DNA of 64,000 nucleotides from SIAJ01 sp963773845 (GTDB lineage Bacteria > Planctomycetota > Planctomycetia > Gemmatales > Gemmataceae): positions 62,001 through 126,000 of the forward strand of contig CAVZCU010000017.1 of assembly GCA_963773845.1 (NCBI GenBank). Reading direction: 5' to 3'. The number at the start of each line of letters is the position of its first letter. Position 1 is the stretch's first letter. A program made the translations under genes and the position numbers. Below are positions 1 through 8,651 of this stretch, in pieces. A model generated the notes under the pieces. It saw only the letters and a program-made list of their open reading frames with translations, did no database searches and was not told the DNA's origin.

Positions 1-3
1 TCG

Positions 4-1116
4 GTGGCTGGTGTGGGCGGCTTGATCGCGGCCATCCTCTATTTCACGGCTCGCCCGCGGAGCAAAAAGATATTTTCGCTTGTCGCTCCGCCTCGGCCGG
101 CCTGGAATGGGCTGGCCGTGCTCGCGGGATTTGGACTTTCGATCGTCTTTTGGTGGCTTATCAACTCGACTCAGTCGTTGCTCGTCACCACCGGGTTCTT
201 TCGAGCACTGTACGGACCGGATTTTCCCGTTGAGTTGCCCATCAAGCCGACGCCCGTGGATAAGGCAGCCGCCACCATTCGGCTATTGTGGTCGGCCACC
301 TTCGCATTTCCCTTTCAGGTTGTCGCAATTCTGATACTGCCGCGCATTCTGAAAGTTGGCAATCCACTTCACGTACGCGGTGGGCAAATGGCCTTTGTCG
401 CCGGCTATCTGACCTGGCTGATCATTACGCCTGCCGCATTTTGCGTTTTCGTTTTGGCGAGCATCACCCACATGCGGTTGACCGGTCAGGGGCCCGAAAA
501 GCACCCGTTGACGGAATTGGGAAACCTCGCCGGGCCCCGCGAATGGGGTCTGTTTGTCATGCAGACGGTGATCATCGCGCCGGTCATGGAGGAATGGCTA
601 TTCCGCGGGGTGCTGCTTCCCTGGTTGGCGCAGAAACGCCCGGTCCCGCCGTTTACGCCGTATACCGTTCAACCCAATCGCCGGCCGCTTCTGGTTCTGT
701 GCTGTGCCGTGGCGGTTGGCGTTGTTTTTACATTTGGCACCGCGTGGGTCGAGCGTCCGGCAGAAGTGCACCGGGCGTTTTCAACGGATTTGCTGAGTGC
801 CTCGGCGGCGTACTTGATTCCGGCGGCATTTTTCCTCGCCCTGATTCCGTTCGATTACATCCTGCCGCGCTTGCGGCGGCTTCGCCGGCATCTGCGCATT
901 CGCTCGTCACAACAGGTTCGCGCGATCTGGGCCAGCTCAGCCCTGTTTGCCGCGATGCACGCACACGTTTGGCCTTCGCCGGTCCCGCTGGTACTGCTGG
1001 CGGTCGGACTCGGCTACCTGTATCTGCGAACCCGGAGTCTGATTGGACCAATGGTGGTTCACGGCATGTTCAACGCGGTCTCAGCGCTCTATCTGCTCCT
1101 CGCCGGGCCCGCGTGA
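4..1116 (+). CDS. CPBP-family intramembrane metalloprotease (possibly 5'-truncated)
   Basis: Integral membrane protein of about 370 residues with several hydrophobic segments. The CPBP (type II CAAX prenyl endopeptidase/bacteriocin-processing) signature is visible: an EExxxR motif (EEWLFR, residues 196-201), then a His-containing segment FAAMHAHVWPSP and a C-terminal HGMFNAVS helix. These residues form the presumed active site inside the membrane. Substrate unknown. A long hydrophilic loop separates the EExxxR and His motifs. The first in-frame start is a GTG at base 4, so the true start may lie left of the window. Confidence 0.8.
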   Translation: MAGVGGLIAAILYFTARPRSKKIFSLVAPPRPAWNGLAVLAGFGLSIVFWWLINSTQSLLVTTGFFRALYGPDFPVELPIKPTPVDKAAATIRLLWSATFAFPFQVVAILILPRILKVGNPLHVRGGQMAFVAGYLTWLIITPAAFCVFVLASITHMRLTGQGPEKHPLTELGNLAGPREWGLFVMQTVIIAPVMEEWLFRGVLLPWLAQKRPVPPFTPYTVQPNRRPLLVLCCAVAVGVVFTFGTAWVERPAEVHRAFSTDLLSASAAYLIPAAFFLALIPFDYILPRLRRLRRHLRIRSSQQVRAIWASSALFAAMHAHVWPSPVPLVLLAVGLGYLYLRTRSLIGPMVVHGMFNAVSALYLLLAGPA

Positions 1117-1136
1117 CGGGCGCCGTTTGAACGGGA

Positions 1137-1415
1137 CTATCCCACGCGCGTTTCTTCAGCTCCCGAGTCGCTTGACGGTGGGAATTCGAGGGCGCCGGCG
1201 ACGACGTGGGCATCCGCGATAAAGTCGGCCAGAACTTCTACATGCCAGTCGTCGAGACCGCGGACGCGCGCCGCCAGATCGGGGGAAGTTGCGGCCAGCC
1301 TGGCAGCCAATTGAGTTCGCAGATTGCTGGCCGTTTCGGAGGCGGGCTGAAGGTCAGCCGATGTGCGCAGTACGGTGAGCAAATCGTCCAGATGAGTGGT
1401 AATTGCGTTCACCAA
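1137..1415 (-). CDS. Small hypothetical protein, 92 aa
   Basis: Predicted soluble, mostly helical 92-residue protein beginning MVNAITTHLDDLLTVLRT, with an Ala/Leu-rich middle and a Pro/Ser-rich acidic tail. No family recognised. It lies convergent to the CPBP gene and is supported mainly by its clean frame and plausible composition. Function unknown. Confidence 0.45.
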   Translation of the reverse strand: MVNAITTHLDDLLTVLRTSADLQPASETASNLRTQLAARLAATSPDLAARVRGLDDWHVEVLADFIADAHVVAGALEFPPSSDSGAEETRVG

Positions 1416-1676
1416 ATCCTCCCCGAGACGTGAGTGGGGCGGACGGTCGGTGAGTGACCGACCGAGGCGACATTCACCCTATATCAAAAAAACGCAAGGA
1501 GTTGCTGCAACGTATCTTGGGTTGCGGCCAGGGACGAACCTGATCGCGCCGGAAGTGTGGCTTTTTCACCCGGGTTGCAATCCATACCAAACGGAATTAT
1601 ACGATTTTGCCAGCTGCCACAACGAGCAAGCCGATTAGCGGCGCACTCGCAATCGCCGACAAAATAGCACTTGCGG

Positions 1677-2207
1677 TCACTTCTTGGGTCGAAATGCCTT
1701 CACCACGTTTTCGTTTGTCGTCAGGTACGGACCGTTAATGAGGTCAATGCAATAGGGGATGGCCGGAAAAACCGCCATCAGGCAATCGCGGATCGCGCTC
1801 GGCTTACCCGGCAGATTGACGATCAGCGATTGACCGCGAATGCCTGCGACTTGCCGCGAGAGAATCGCCGTGGGAACAACCTTTAGTGATTCGGCACGCA
1901 TCAATTCACCAAAGCCATCGAGCATCTTTTCGCATACAGCCTCGGTCGCTTCGGGAGTGACGTCGCGCTTGGCGGGCCCAGTGCCGCCGGTCGTCACGAT
2001 CAAGCAACACCCATCTCGGCCAAGTTCGATGAGCGTTGTTTCAATGACGGGACGCTCGTCGGGGATCAATCGCGTCACCGGTTCCCACGGACAGGATAGG
2101 AATTCCGTGAGACAGTCCCGAATCGCCGGCCCGCCCTTATCTTCGTAGACGCCCTGGCTGGCTCGATCGGAGATGGTTACGATTCCGATTCTAATTTCGT
2201 TGGCCAT
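1677..2207 (-). CDS. mog: Molybdopterin adenylyltransferase (MogA/MoaB family)
   Basis: Cytoplasmic enzyme of molybdenum cofactor synthesis; this family adenylylates molybdopterin before metal insertion. The N-terminal IGIVTISDRAS strand, the MPT-binding TTGGTGPAKRDVTPE motif (residues 72-86) and the late LPGKPSAIRDC motif are all present. At 176 aa it is near the usual length for single-domain MogA/MoaB proteins. No other moa/moe genes are adjacent, so the choice between MogA and MoaB is from sequence pattern only. Confidence 0.85.
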   Translation of the reverse strand: MANEIRIGIVTISDRASQGVYEDKGGPAIRDCLTEFLSCPWEPVTRLIPDERPVIETTLIELGRDGCCLIVTTGGTGPAKRDVTPEATEAVCEKMLDGFGELMRAESLKVVPTAILSRQVAGIRGQSLIVNLPGKPSAIRDCLMAVFPAIPYCIDLINGPYLTTNENVVKAFRPKK

Positions 2208-2286
2208 GTAGGTCTTATAGGAACTGCGGGAGCCTTAAGGCCCATATGCTGACTTCTGACTTCCGACCCCTGACTTCTGATCTCCG

Positions 2287-3483
2287 ATGCGAACCACATT
2301 CACTTTTCGCTCCGCCGGCAACCTGGTCTTTGGCCGCCATGCCATCCGGGAACTGGGCGGCGTGCTCGACCGGCTGGGCTCGAAACGCGTTTTCGTCGTT
2401 ACCGATAAGATTCTTGCCCGAGTCGGCATTGTCGACCAAGTCAAAGAAGCGGCTGGACGACCGGTTGAGATTTTTGATGGCGGCGAGCCAGAACCGTCCC
2501 TGGGAATGGTTCGCAGCGGCATCGCGGCTGCCCAGGCATTTCGGCCGGACACAATTGTCGGCCTCGGCGGCGGCAGCAACATGGACGCGGCCAAGCTGGC
2601 GGCCGTCGTGCTCGGGCATGGCGGCGACGTGGTCGATTACGTGGGCGAGAACAAAGTCCCCGGTCCGGTCATGCCGCTGGTTTGCATTCCGACGACGGCC
2701 GGCACCGGCAGTGAAGTTTCCGCCGCGGCCGTATTCACGAATACGGACATTCACCTCAAAGTGAGCGTGCTGAGCTATTATTTGCGGCCGGCGGCGGCGA
2801 TCGTCGATCCGCTGCTGACCGTAAGTTGTCCACCGAAGGTGACGGCCGACAGCGGCATCGACGCACTGACACATGCCATCGAAGGATACTCCGCCGTCGA
2901 CAACGCGACTTATCCACTGCCGCCTGGAGAGACGTCGGTGTATCAGGGCAAGAATCCGTTCGCCGACATGTGCGCGGAGAAGACGATCACCCTCGTGGGA
3001 AGATTCCTGCGACGAGCGGTGCGCGATGGCAACGACCTGGAAGCCCGCGACGGCATGGCGCTGGCGGCGACGTTTGGCGGTCTGGCGTTCTCGAACGCAG
3101 GGGTCGCCCTGGTGCATGCGATGGAATACCCGGTCGGGGCGGCGGTACATTGTTCTCACGGAGCGGGCAATGGACTCTTGCTCCCGTACGTGATGCGCTA
3201 CAACATGCCGACGCGTGAAGAAGCATTTGGCTACATCGCGGAATTGCTCGGTGACGACACGACCGGCGAGTTCGAAGCCGGCGCCGCGGAGGCGGCGATC
3301 AAGGCGGTCGAAGATTTGCGGCACGACATCGGCATCCCCAGCCGTCTGCGCGACATCGGCGTGACCGAGCCGATGCTGGCCCCCTTCGCCGAAAAGGCGT
3401 TCTCCTTCAAGCGCCTGATGCGCGTCAACCCCCGCTATCCGACACAGGCGGAAATCGAGCAGGTATTCCGCGCGGCGTGGTGA
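2287..3483 (+). CDS. Iron-containing alcohol dehydrogenase
   Basis: NAD(P)-dependent group III (Fe-ADH) dehydrogenase, 398 aa, full length. It shows the nucleotide-binding GGGSNMDAAK (residues 94-103), the PTTAGTGSEVS segment (about 135-145), and the metal-ligand helix IDALTHAIEGY with Asp192 and His196. Further His ligands lie in HAMEYPVGAAVHCSHGAG. The substrate cannot be told; relatives act on short alcohols, 1,3-propanediol or hydroxyacids. It stands alone, 79 bases downstream of the divergently oriented mog start. Confidence 0.88.
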   Translation: MRTTFTFRSAGNLVFGRHAIRELGGVLDRLGSKRVFVVTDKILARVGIVDQVKEAAGRPVEIFDGGEPEPSLGMVRSGIAAAQAFRPDTIVGLGGGSNMDAAKLAAVVLGHGGDVVDYVGENKVPGPVMPLVCIPTTAGTGSEVSAAAVFTNTDIHLKVSVLSYYLRPAAAIVDPLLTVSCPPKVTADSGIDALTHAIEGYSAVDNATYPLPPGETSVYQGKNPFADMCAEKTITLVGRFLRRAVRDGNDLEARDGMALAATFGGLAFSNAGVALVHAMEYPVGAAVHCSHGAGNGLLLPYVMRYNMPTREEAFGYIAELLGDDTTGEFEAGAAEAAIKAVEDLRHDIGIPSRLRDIGVTEPMLAPFAEKAFSFKRLMRVNPRYPTQAEIEQVFRAAW

Positions 3484-3644
3484 TGCGCTCGGCGGCCGAG
3501 CAGGAAGGGCGCTTCCGGGCCAAAGGAACAGAGATCCCTGGCCGCCTCGATTGCTCACTCATTTTGCGCTTACGAATTCAGTCGAAACCGGACGCCGCCG
3601 GTGTTAAATTACATGGGTTCTATTTGTGACCCCCAGGGCATCGC

Positions 3645-4977
3645 ATGTTCCGGATTTCGGGTGATCGCGGGCTATCGCGCCGCACCTTTGTGGAAGCGGG
3701 TTTGCTTGGCATCGGGGGCTTGACCCTGCCCGGGTTTCGTTCGCGCGCGTGCGGAAGCGGGACTCCGAACGAAGGACACCGCGGTCATTCTTTTCTGGAT
3801 GAGCGGCGGGCCTGGGCACATGGAGACCTGGGATCCGAAGCCCGCTGCAGTGCCCCAGTTCCGCGGACCATTCGGGGCGATCAAGACCAACGTGCCCGGA
3901 ATTCAATTCGGCGAATTGATGCCGCGGCAAGCTGCCATTGCCGACAAGATCGCGGTCCTGCGCAGCGTCGCGCACGGGTCCGGCGATCATACCAAGGGCA
4001 ATCACTGGATGCTGACCGGTTTTGAAGGGCCCGCGTTCAACGCGCCCGACTTCCGAGTGCAGCGCCGACCGTCGCTTGGTTCGGCGGCATCGAAGCTTCG
4101 GGGAGCGAATCGGCCGGGGATGCCGGCCTACGTCGCGGTTCCGCATCTTCGAGGGGGAACGGACAACTTCTTCCACTATGCCGCTTACCTGGGACCGGCG
4201 CACAACCCATTCGTCGTCGATTCCGACCCGAACAAGCCGAATTTCCGCGTTCGCAATCTGTCGCTGACTCGCGAATTGACTTTCGATCGACTCGAAGACC
4301 GCCGCGAAGTGCTCAGCCTCATCGATCAAGTGAAGCATACAGCGAACGATGCTCGCGACTCGAGTGCCGAGGCTGCGTTCTCGCTTCTGACTAGTCGAGA
4401 CGTAGCCAAAGCGTTCGACATCAACGCGGAGCCGGCGGCACTGCGCGACAAATATGGCCGGCATATCTTCGGGCAGAGTGCTTTACTCGCCCGCCGATTG
4501 GTCGAGGCCGGCGTCACCTTCGTGACCGTGAACACGGAGCCCTGGGATCATCATGCCACGGCCGGCCGGCTGCCGACGAAAGAAGGTGGACAGAAACTGA
4601 TCCCGCCGTTCGATGCCGCGTTCGCCTCGCTCATCGAGGACTTGCATCAACGTGGTTTGAACAAGAAGATGTTGCTCGTGGCCATGGGTGAATTCGGCCG
4701 CACGCCGCGAATGAACCCCGAAGGCGGTCGCGATCACTGGGGCAATGTGTTCAGCGTCGCCTTTGCTGGTGGAGAGATCAAGACGGGTCAGGTCGTCGGC
4801 AAAAGCAACCCTCGCGGCGAGTACCCGGTTGATCGCCCGCTGACTCCGCAGGATGTGTCGGCGACGGTGTTTCATCATCTCGGCTTCGATGCCCGCAAAG
4901 TGTCATTCCCCGATCAAACCGGCCGGCCGATTTATCTGGTGGAGCATGGCGAGCCGGTGCGCGAACTCGTCGGATAA
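3645..4977 (+). CDS. DUF1501 (sulfatase-like) exported protein, frame broken once
   Basis: Planctomycete DUF1501 family, alkaline-phosphatase/sulfatase fold, exported by the Tat route: the N-terminus carries SRRTFVEAGLLGIGG. The body opens with WMSGGPGHMETWDPKP and contains the conserved GEFGRTPRMN and GGRDHWG segments near the C-terminus. Reading changes frame between about 3735 and 3755: the N-terminal frame gives LPGFRSRACGSG, while the downstream frame already reads AEAGLRTKDTAVILFW there. One missing or extra base joins them. Usually paired with a DUF1549/1553 cytochrome gene, but none is adjacent here. Confidence 0.82.
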
Positions 4978-4984
4978 TTGGCCC

Positions 4985-5233
4985 ATGATCGATCGCGTTC
5001 ATTTCCTGACGCTGATGGGCAGCATGCTATGCCTGATCGGCGGCTGCATGGCCATTTGGCCGCGAGCGGTGACTTCGATGAGCAAAGACGAAGACGGCAA
5101 TCCCATTCCGATGACGCCGGCGAACATCGTCTGGATGAGGGTCATGGGAATTGCCCTCTTCATTCTCGGCGTTGTTCTCATTATTTCGGGAATTGTCGGG
5201 GTCAAAGGCGACCCCGATCCGGTCCTGATTTGA
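4985..5233 (+). CDS. Small two-helix membrane protein, 82 aa
   Basis: An 82-residue protein with two hydrophobic helices (residues about 8-25 and 50-72), separated by a short polar loop MSKDEDGNPIPMTP. It starts eight bases after the DUF1501 stop on the same strand, so the two are probably co-transcribed. No recognised family. The ATG was chosen because both predicted helices follow it directly. Confidence 0.6.
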   Translation: MIDRVHFLTLMGSMLCLIGGCMAIWPRAVTSMSKDEDGNPIPMTPANIVWMRVMGIALFILGVVLIISGIVGVKGDPDPVLI

Positions 5234-5351
5234 AACGGCCGCTCGCCGGTTTCGGGCCAACAGTCTATCATGCTCTCATTGTTGCCCACGCTTGTGCGGT
5301 CCCAATCGGGAAGTTCCGCGAAGCCGGCGAACTCACAGAGGGAGGTCCACC

Positions 5352-6644
5352 ATGAAATGGGTCAGTGGCGGACTCGTCGTCTTGCTGTTGGCGTTGCCAG
5401 CATCGCGAGGCGACGAGCCGAAGAAGGACTCATCGCCGAAAGAACAGTACTCGGCACTGCTGAAGGAATTCAGCATGAAACAGCGCGAGATTATCTCGCA
5501 GGTTCAGAAGGCCCAGGGTCCGGAACGAGATAAACTCATCCAGCAGTATTACGATGTCGGCAAAAGCTTCGCCGACAAGTTCTACAAGCTCGCCGAGGAC
5601 AATCCGAAGAGTCCCGTCGCGGCCGATGCAGTTTTCTGGATCGTTTCGAATGCGAGCGGAAGCAAAGTCTATGAGAAGGCAGCCGCCAAGGTGAATACCT
5701 TGATTGCGGAAATGCCCGCGAAAGACTTGGCTCAGAAACTCCGCTCGTTGCGACCCAACGAGGCAATTGTTGACGCCGTCGTTAAGCGGGCCGAAAAGGC
5801 GACGGATGCCGCCGATTTGCTCGCATGGGCGGCCAATGCCTCTTATCTGCCGGGGGCGCTGAAAGCCGGCAAGATCTTGCTGGAGAAATATCCGGACAAC
5901 CCCGCGGTGGAGCGGGTGATCGCAAGTCTGGGCCGCAGCGAGTCCCCGGAAGCGGAAAAAACTCTGAAGAAAGTCGCCCAGACCACGCCCAAAACGAAAC
6001 TGAAGGCGGCGGCGAACCTCGCCTTGGGTCGAATGCTCGCGAATCGAGTCGACTCGCTCGGCGAGAAGCCGGCGGAAGCGGACAAGGTCGCAACAGAGGC
6101 CGAGAAATACTTTGGCGAAGCGATCGCTCTCTACGCGGACGATGCGACGCAGAAGAAGATCGCCGAGCGAGAACTCAAGACCTTGAAGACCATCCGTGTC
6201 GGCAAGGAGGCGCCGGAAATCAAGGCCACCGACCTCGACGGTAAGGAATTCAAGCTATCCGACTATCGGGGGAAGGTGGTGTTGCTCGACTTTTGGGGGA
6301 ATTGGTGACCGCCTTGCCGGGCCATGTTCCCGCACGAGCGGTCGCTCGTGAAAAAGCTCGCGGACAAGCCGTTTGCTTTGGTTGGCGTGAATTCCGATCG
6401 TGACCTCAAGGAATTGAAGCCGGTTTTGGAGAAAGAGCAGATTACCTGGCGGTCGTTCTGGAATGGTGAGAAGGGGACCGCGGGACCGATTTCGGCCGAT
6501 TGGAACGTCCACGGCTGGCCGACTCTGTATGTGATCGACCACAAGGGCGTGATTCGGCATAAGTACGTCGGTTCGCCCGGCGGCGAGGTGCTGGACAAGG
6601 TTATTGAAGGTTTGGTCGAGAAGGTGGAGAAGAAAGGGAAGTGA
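5352..6644 (+). CDS. TlpA-like thioredoxin selenoprotein with TPR-like N-terminal region (Sec319)
   Basis: Exported thiol-disulfide protein, 430 aa including one predicted selenocysteine. An AGGGAGGT Shine-Dalgarno stretch precedes the ATG; a signal peptide (residues 1-19) follows. Residues 30-280 are helical and tetratricopeptide-like. The AhpC/TSA-TlpA thioredoxin domain begins at VGKEAPEIKATDLDG and reaches the active site LLDFWGNW, TGA, PPC: the TGA at 6306-6308 replaces the first Cys of the usual WCxxC, giving U319-P-P-C322. Translation continues in the same frame through PHERSLV, GVNSDRD and the cis-Pro GWPTLYVID, all required parts of the fold. A SECIS-like hairpin follows the TGA. A normal annotation would split this into two ORFs (ending 6308, restarting 6324). 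Confidence 0.88.
6306..6350 (+). promoter_or_regulatory. Predicted Sec codon UGA and bacterial SECIS hairpin, copy 1
   Basis: The UGA is at 6306-6308. A perfect 7-bp stem (6333-6339 with 6344-6350) closes a GGUC tetraloop at 6340-6343, so the loop starts 31 nt after the UGA. The full palindrome is CACGAGCGGTCGCTCGTG. A G in the first loop positions and this distance agree with the known bacterial SECIS pattern, and GGUC is also the core of the E. coli fdhF SelB-binding loop. A second possible stem (CGGG/CCCG, loop CCATGTT) lies between UGA and this hairpin. SelB binding is inferred. Confidence 0.8.
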
Positions 6645-6713
6645 TTGTCCGTGTGGCCGCCCTCGCCAATGGGAGAGGGCGGCCCGTGCTTGCCATCTCA
6701 GCGAAATTCGAAC

Positions 6714-7708
6714 ATGCCTCGCTTCCTTCTGCCCGCAATTTCCATCGCCCTGCTTCTCACAGCGATTCTCTACGCCAAGTCACCGCCGCCCGTGCCCGCG
6801 GACACGCTGTCGGCCGATCTCGCGATTGACAAGATCCCCCTCGGTCTCGAAACTCGGATAGCGAATAAGGAGAACCCGCTTACCACGGCCCGCGTCGCGC
6901 TCGGCCGGCGAATCTTCTTCGATCCGATTCTCTCGCACGACAAGACCGTGGCGTGTGCATCGTGCCATCGGCCGGATCACGGGCTCTCCACGCCGGATGC
7001 CCGGCCGATCGGAATCGGCGGGAAAACCGGCACGCGCAAAGCGCCGACCTTGTTCAATCGCGCCTATGGCCGTGCGTTCTTTTGGGATGGCCGAGCGAAA
7101 TCACTTGAGGAACAGGCGCTCGAGCCGATCGCGAACCCGGTTGAATTGGGATCGAGTGTCGCCGAAGCCGTCAACCGACTCAAGGCCGACTCGACGTACA
7201 AGGATCTATTCGCCAGGGCGTTTGACGATGGCGTCACGGCCAAGAATCTTGGCAAGGCGATTGCCAGCTTTGAGCGCGTCCTACTTCGTGGCGATAGCTC
7301 GATCGATCGATTTCGCGAACGCGGCGATCGGGCGCGATGACCGACGCCGAACGGCATGGCTTGTGGCTGTACGAAAGCAAGGGACAATGCTGGCGCTGTC
7401 ATACCGGCAAGAATTTCTCCGACGAGAGCTTCCACAACACGGGCGTGAGTTGGGGCAGTGCCGACCTCGGCCGTTTTGCGTTGACCAAGACGGAATCCGA
7501 TCGAGGAAAATACAAGACCCCGACGTTACGGGGCGTCAAGTTGCGTGCGCCGTATATGCACGATGGCAGCATCAAAACGCTCGAAGACGTTGTCGAGTTT
7601 TACAGTCGAGGCGCCAAGACGAATCCCCATCTCGATCCTGCCATTCGTCGTCTCGATCTGACCAGGGACGAGCAGGCGGACCTGGTGGCGTTCTTGAAGG
7701 CATTGTGA
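6714..7708 (+). CDS. Di-heme cytochrome c peroxidase (MauG/CcpA type), one frame break
   Basis: Periplasmic di-heme peroxidase family. After an N-terminal signal/anchor (residues 1-21) come the first haem site CASCH with RRIFFDPILSHDKTVAC, the RKAPTLFNRAYG and FFWDGRAKSLEEQ segments, and, in the second half, the second haem site CWRCHTG and the KTPTLRGV and YMHDGS motifs. The two halves are in different frames, meeting at an ATGA overlap at 7337-7340. Because one continuous protein is the family norm, I read this as a single-base indel, although translational coupling of two polypeptides cannot be excluded. It lies between the two Sec-thioredoxin genes. Confidence 0.82.
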
Positions 7709-7816
7709 CAGGCCATATTTCGTCGCGTCGGCAATCGCATTGTGGCCAATCGACCGAGCCAATAGATTAACTTCCGTTTGACTGGCTCCATTCACCCATT
7801 CGCATCGCGAGGAATT

Positions 7817-8410
7817 ATGCCACCCAATCGAATCGCATGCACGGTCGGAGTCCCGATTCTAGTTGCCGCGCTGACCGTGGCCGGCATCGGTTGTCATCGT
7901 CGGCCATCGACGGCGCCCCAGTCCGTTTCGGCCAAGCACACCACCAAACGCTCGGAGAACATCGGCCTCGACGTCGGCCAAGTCGCCCCGGAGATCGATG
8001 CCGAGGACCTCGACGGCAAGCGCTTCAAGCTGTCCGACTATCGCGGAAAGGTGGTGGTTCTCGATTTCTGGGGCAATTGGTGACCGCCGTGCCGGGGCAT
8101 GTACCCCCACGAGCGGTCGCTCGTGCAACGTCTGGAAGGCAAGCCGTTCGCCCTGATTGGCGTGAATAGCGACAACGACCGCGAGGAACTGAAGGGCGTC
8201 CTTCAGGAAGAGCAGATTACCTGGCGGTCGTTCTGGAATGGTGGCAGTACAAACGGCCCAATTTCCAAGGCCTGGAAAGTGGACGGCTGGCCGTCAGTCT
8301 GGGTCATCGACGCCAAGGGAGTCGTTCGCCAAAAGTTCCGCGGTGCACCGAACGAGGAAACCTTGAATCGTGCTGTCGATGGTCTGCTGAAAGAAATGGG
8401 CGCCGACTGA
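7817..8410 (+). CDS. TlpA-like thioredoxin selenoprotein, short form (Sec89)
   Basis: A 197-residue paralogue of the thioredoxin domain encoded 1.2 kb upstream, without the TPR-like region. The N-terminus has a hydrophobic stretch ending AGIGC, a weak lipobox, so it may be a lipoprotein or otherwise membrane-tethered. The domain runs VGQVAPEIDAEDLDG, DYRGKVVVLDFWGNW, TGA, PPC, so the TGA at 8081-8083 takes the first active-site Cys position (U89, C92). The same frame continues through HERSLV, GVNSDND and GWPSVWVID to the stop. Nucleotide identity to the first copy is high in patches, indicating duplication or gene conversion. The ATG follows GAGG at very short spacing. Confidence 0.87.
8081..8125 (+). 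promoter_or_regulatory. Predicted Sec codon UGA and bacterial SECIS hairpin, copy 2
   Basis: The UGA is at 8081-8083. The same 18-base palindrome as copy 1, CACGAGCGGTCGCTCGTG, is at 8108-8125, forming a 7-bp stem with a GGUC loop at 8115-8118, again 31 nt after the UGA. All six codons over the palindrome (His-Glu-Arg-Ser-Leu-Val) are identical in the two genes, while codons immediately after it differ. Confidence 0.8.
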
Positions 8411-8436
8411 GAGCGCTTTTCAGGATTGGCGTCAGC

Positions 8437-8530
8437 GGAGCCTGAAGCGTGAGCGAAGGCGACGATATCCACGTGGTCTACCGAATTCTTTGGCGATTTC
8501 GGCGTCGCCTTCGCTCACGCTTCAGGCTCC
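8437..8530. repeat. Perfect 28-bp inverted repeat, palindrome family A
   Basis: Left arm 8437-8464 and right arm 8503-8530 are perfect reverse complements with a 38-base spacer. It lies 26 bases after the second Sec-thioredoxin gene and could terminate its transcript. A shorter related copy is at 34264-34290 inside the giant kinase gene, and a degenerate one near 59710. Confidence 0.85.
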
Positions 8531-8651
8531 GATGGCAACGCCGTTTATTTTGAAACGCACTGATTCAACTGCAGCGGTTTGTAGCTGGATTCGCGAGAAT
8601 TCAGCTATAACTGCTTCTGAAGAACTATTGGCGTTCAAAGGCGAATCCCCG

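Noticed and set aside
2215..3558. A 447-codon open frame on the minus strand
   Set aside because: It is antisense to the iron alcohol dehydrogenase, which has all its family motifs.
6308..6324. Reading the first thioredoxin gene as a pseudogene or two separate genes
   Set aside because: Frame is the same on both sides of the TGA, the codon falls on the catalytic Cys, and the paralogue at 8081 repeats the arrangement with the same hairpin. The restart at 6324 would lack half of the active site.
6309..6340. Alternative SECIS stem CGGG/CCCG with outer CCGC/GCGG just after the UGA
   Set aside because: It needs bulges and mismatches and starts too close to the UGA; the perfect GGUC-loop hairpin fits the known bacterial pattern better. 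The two may coexist.
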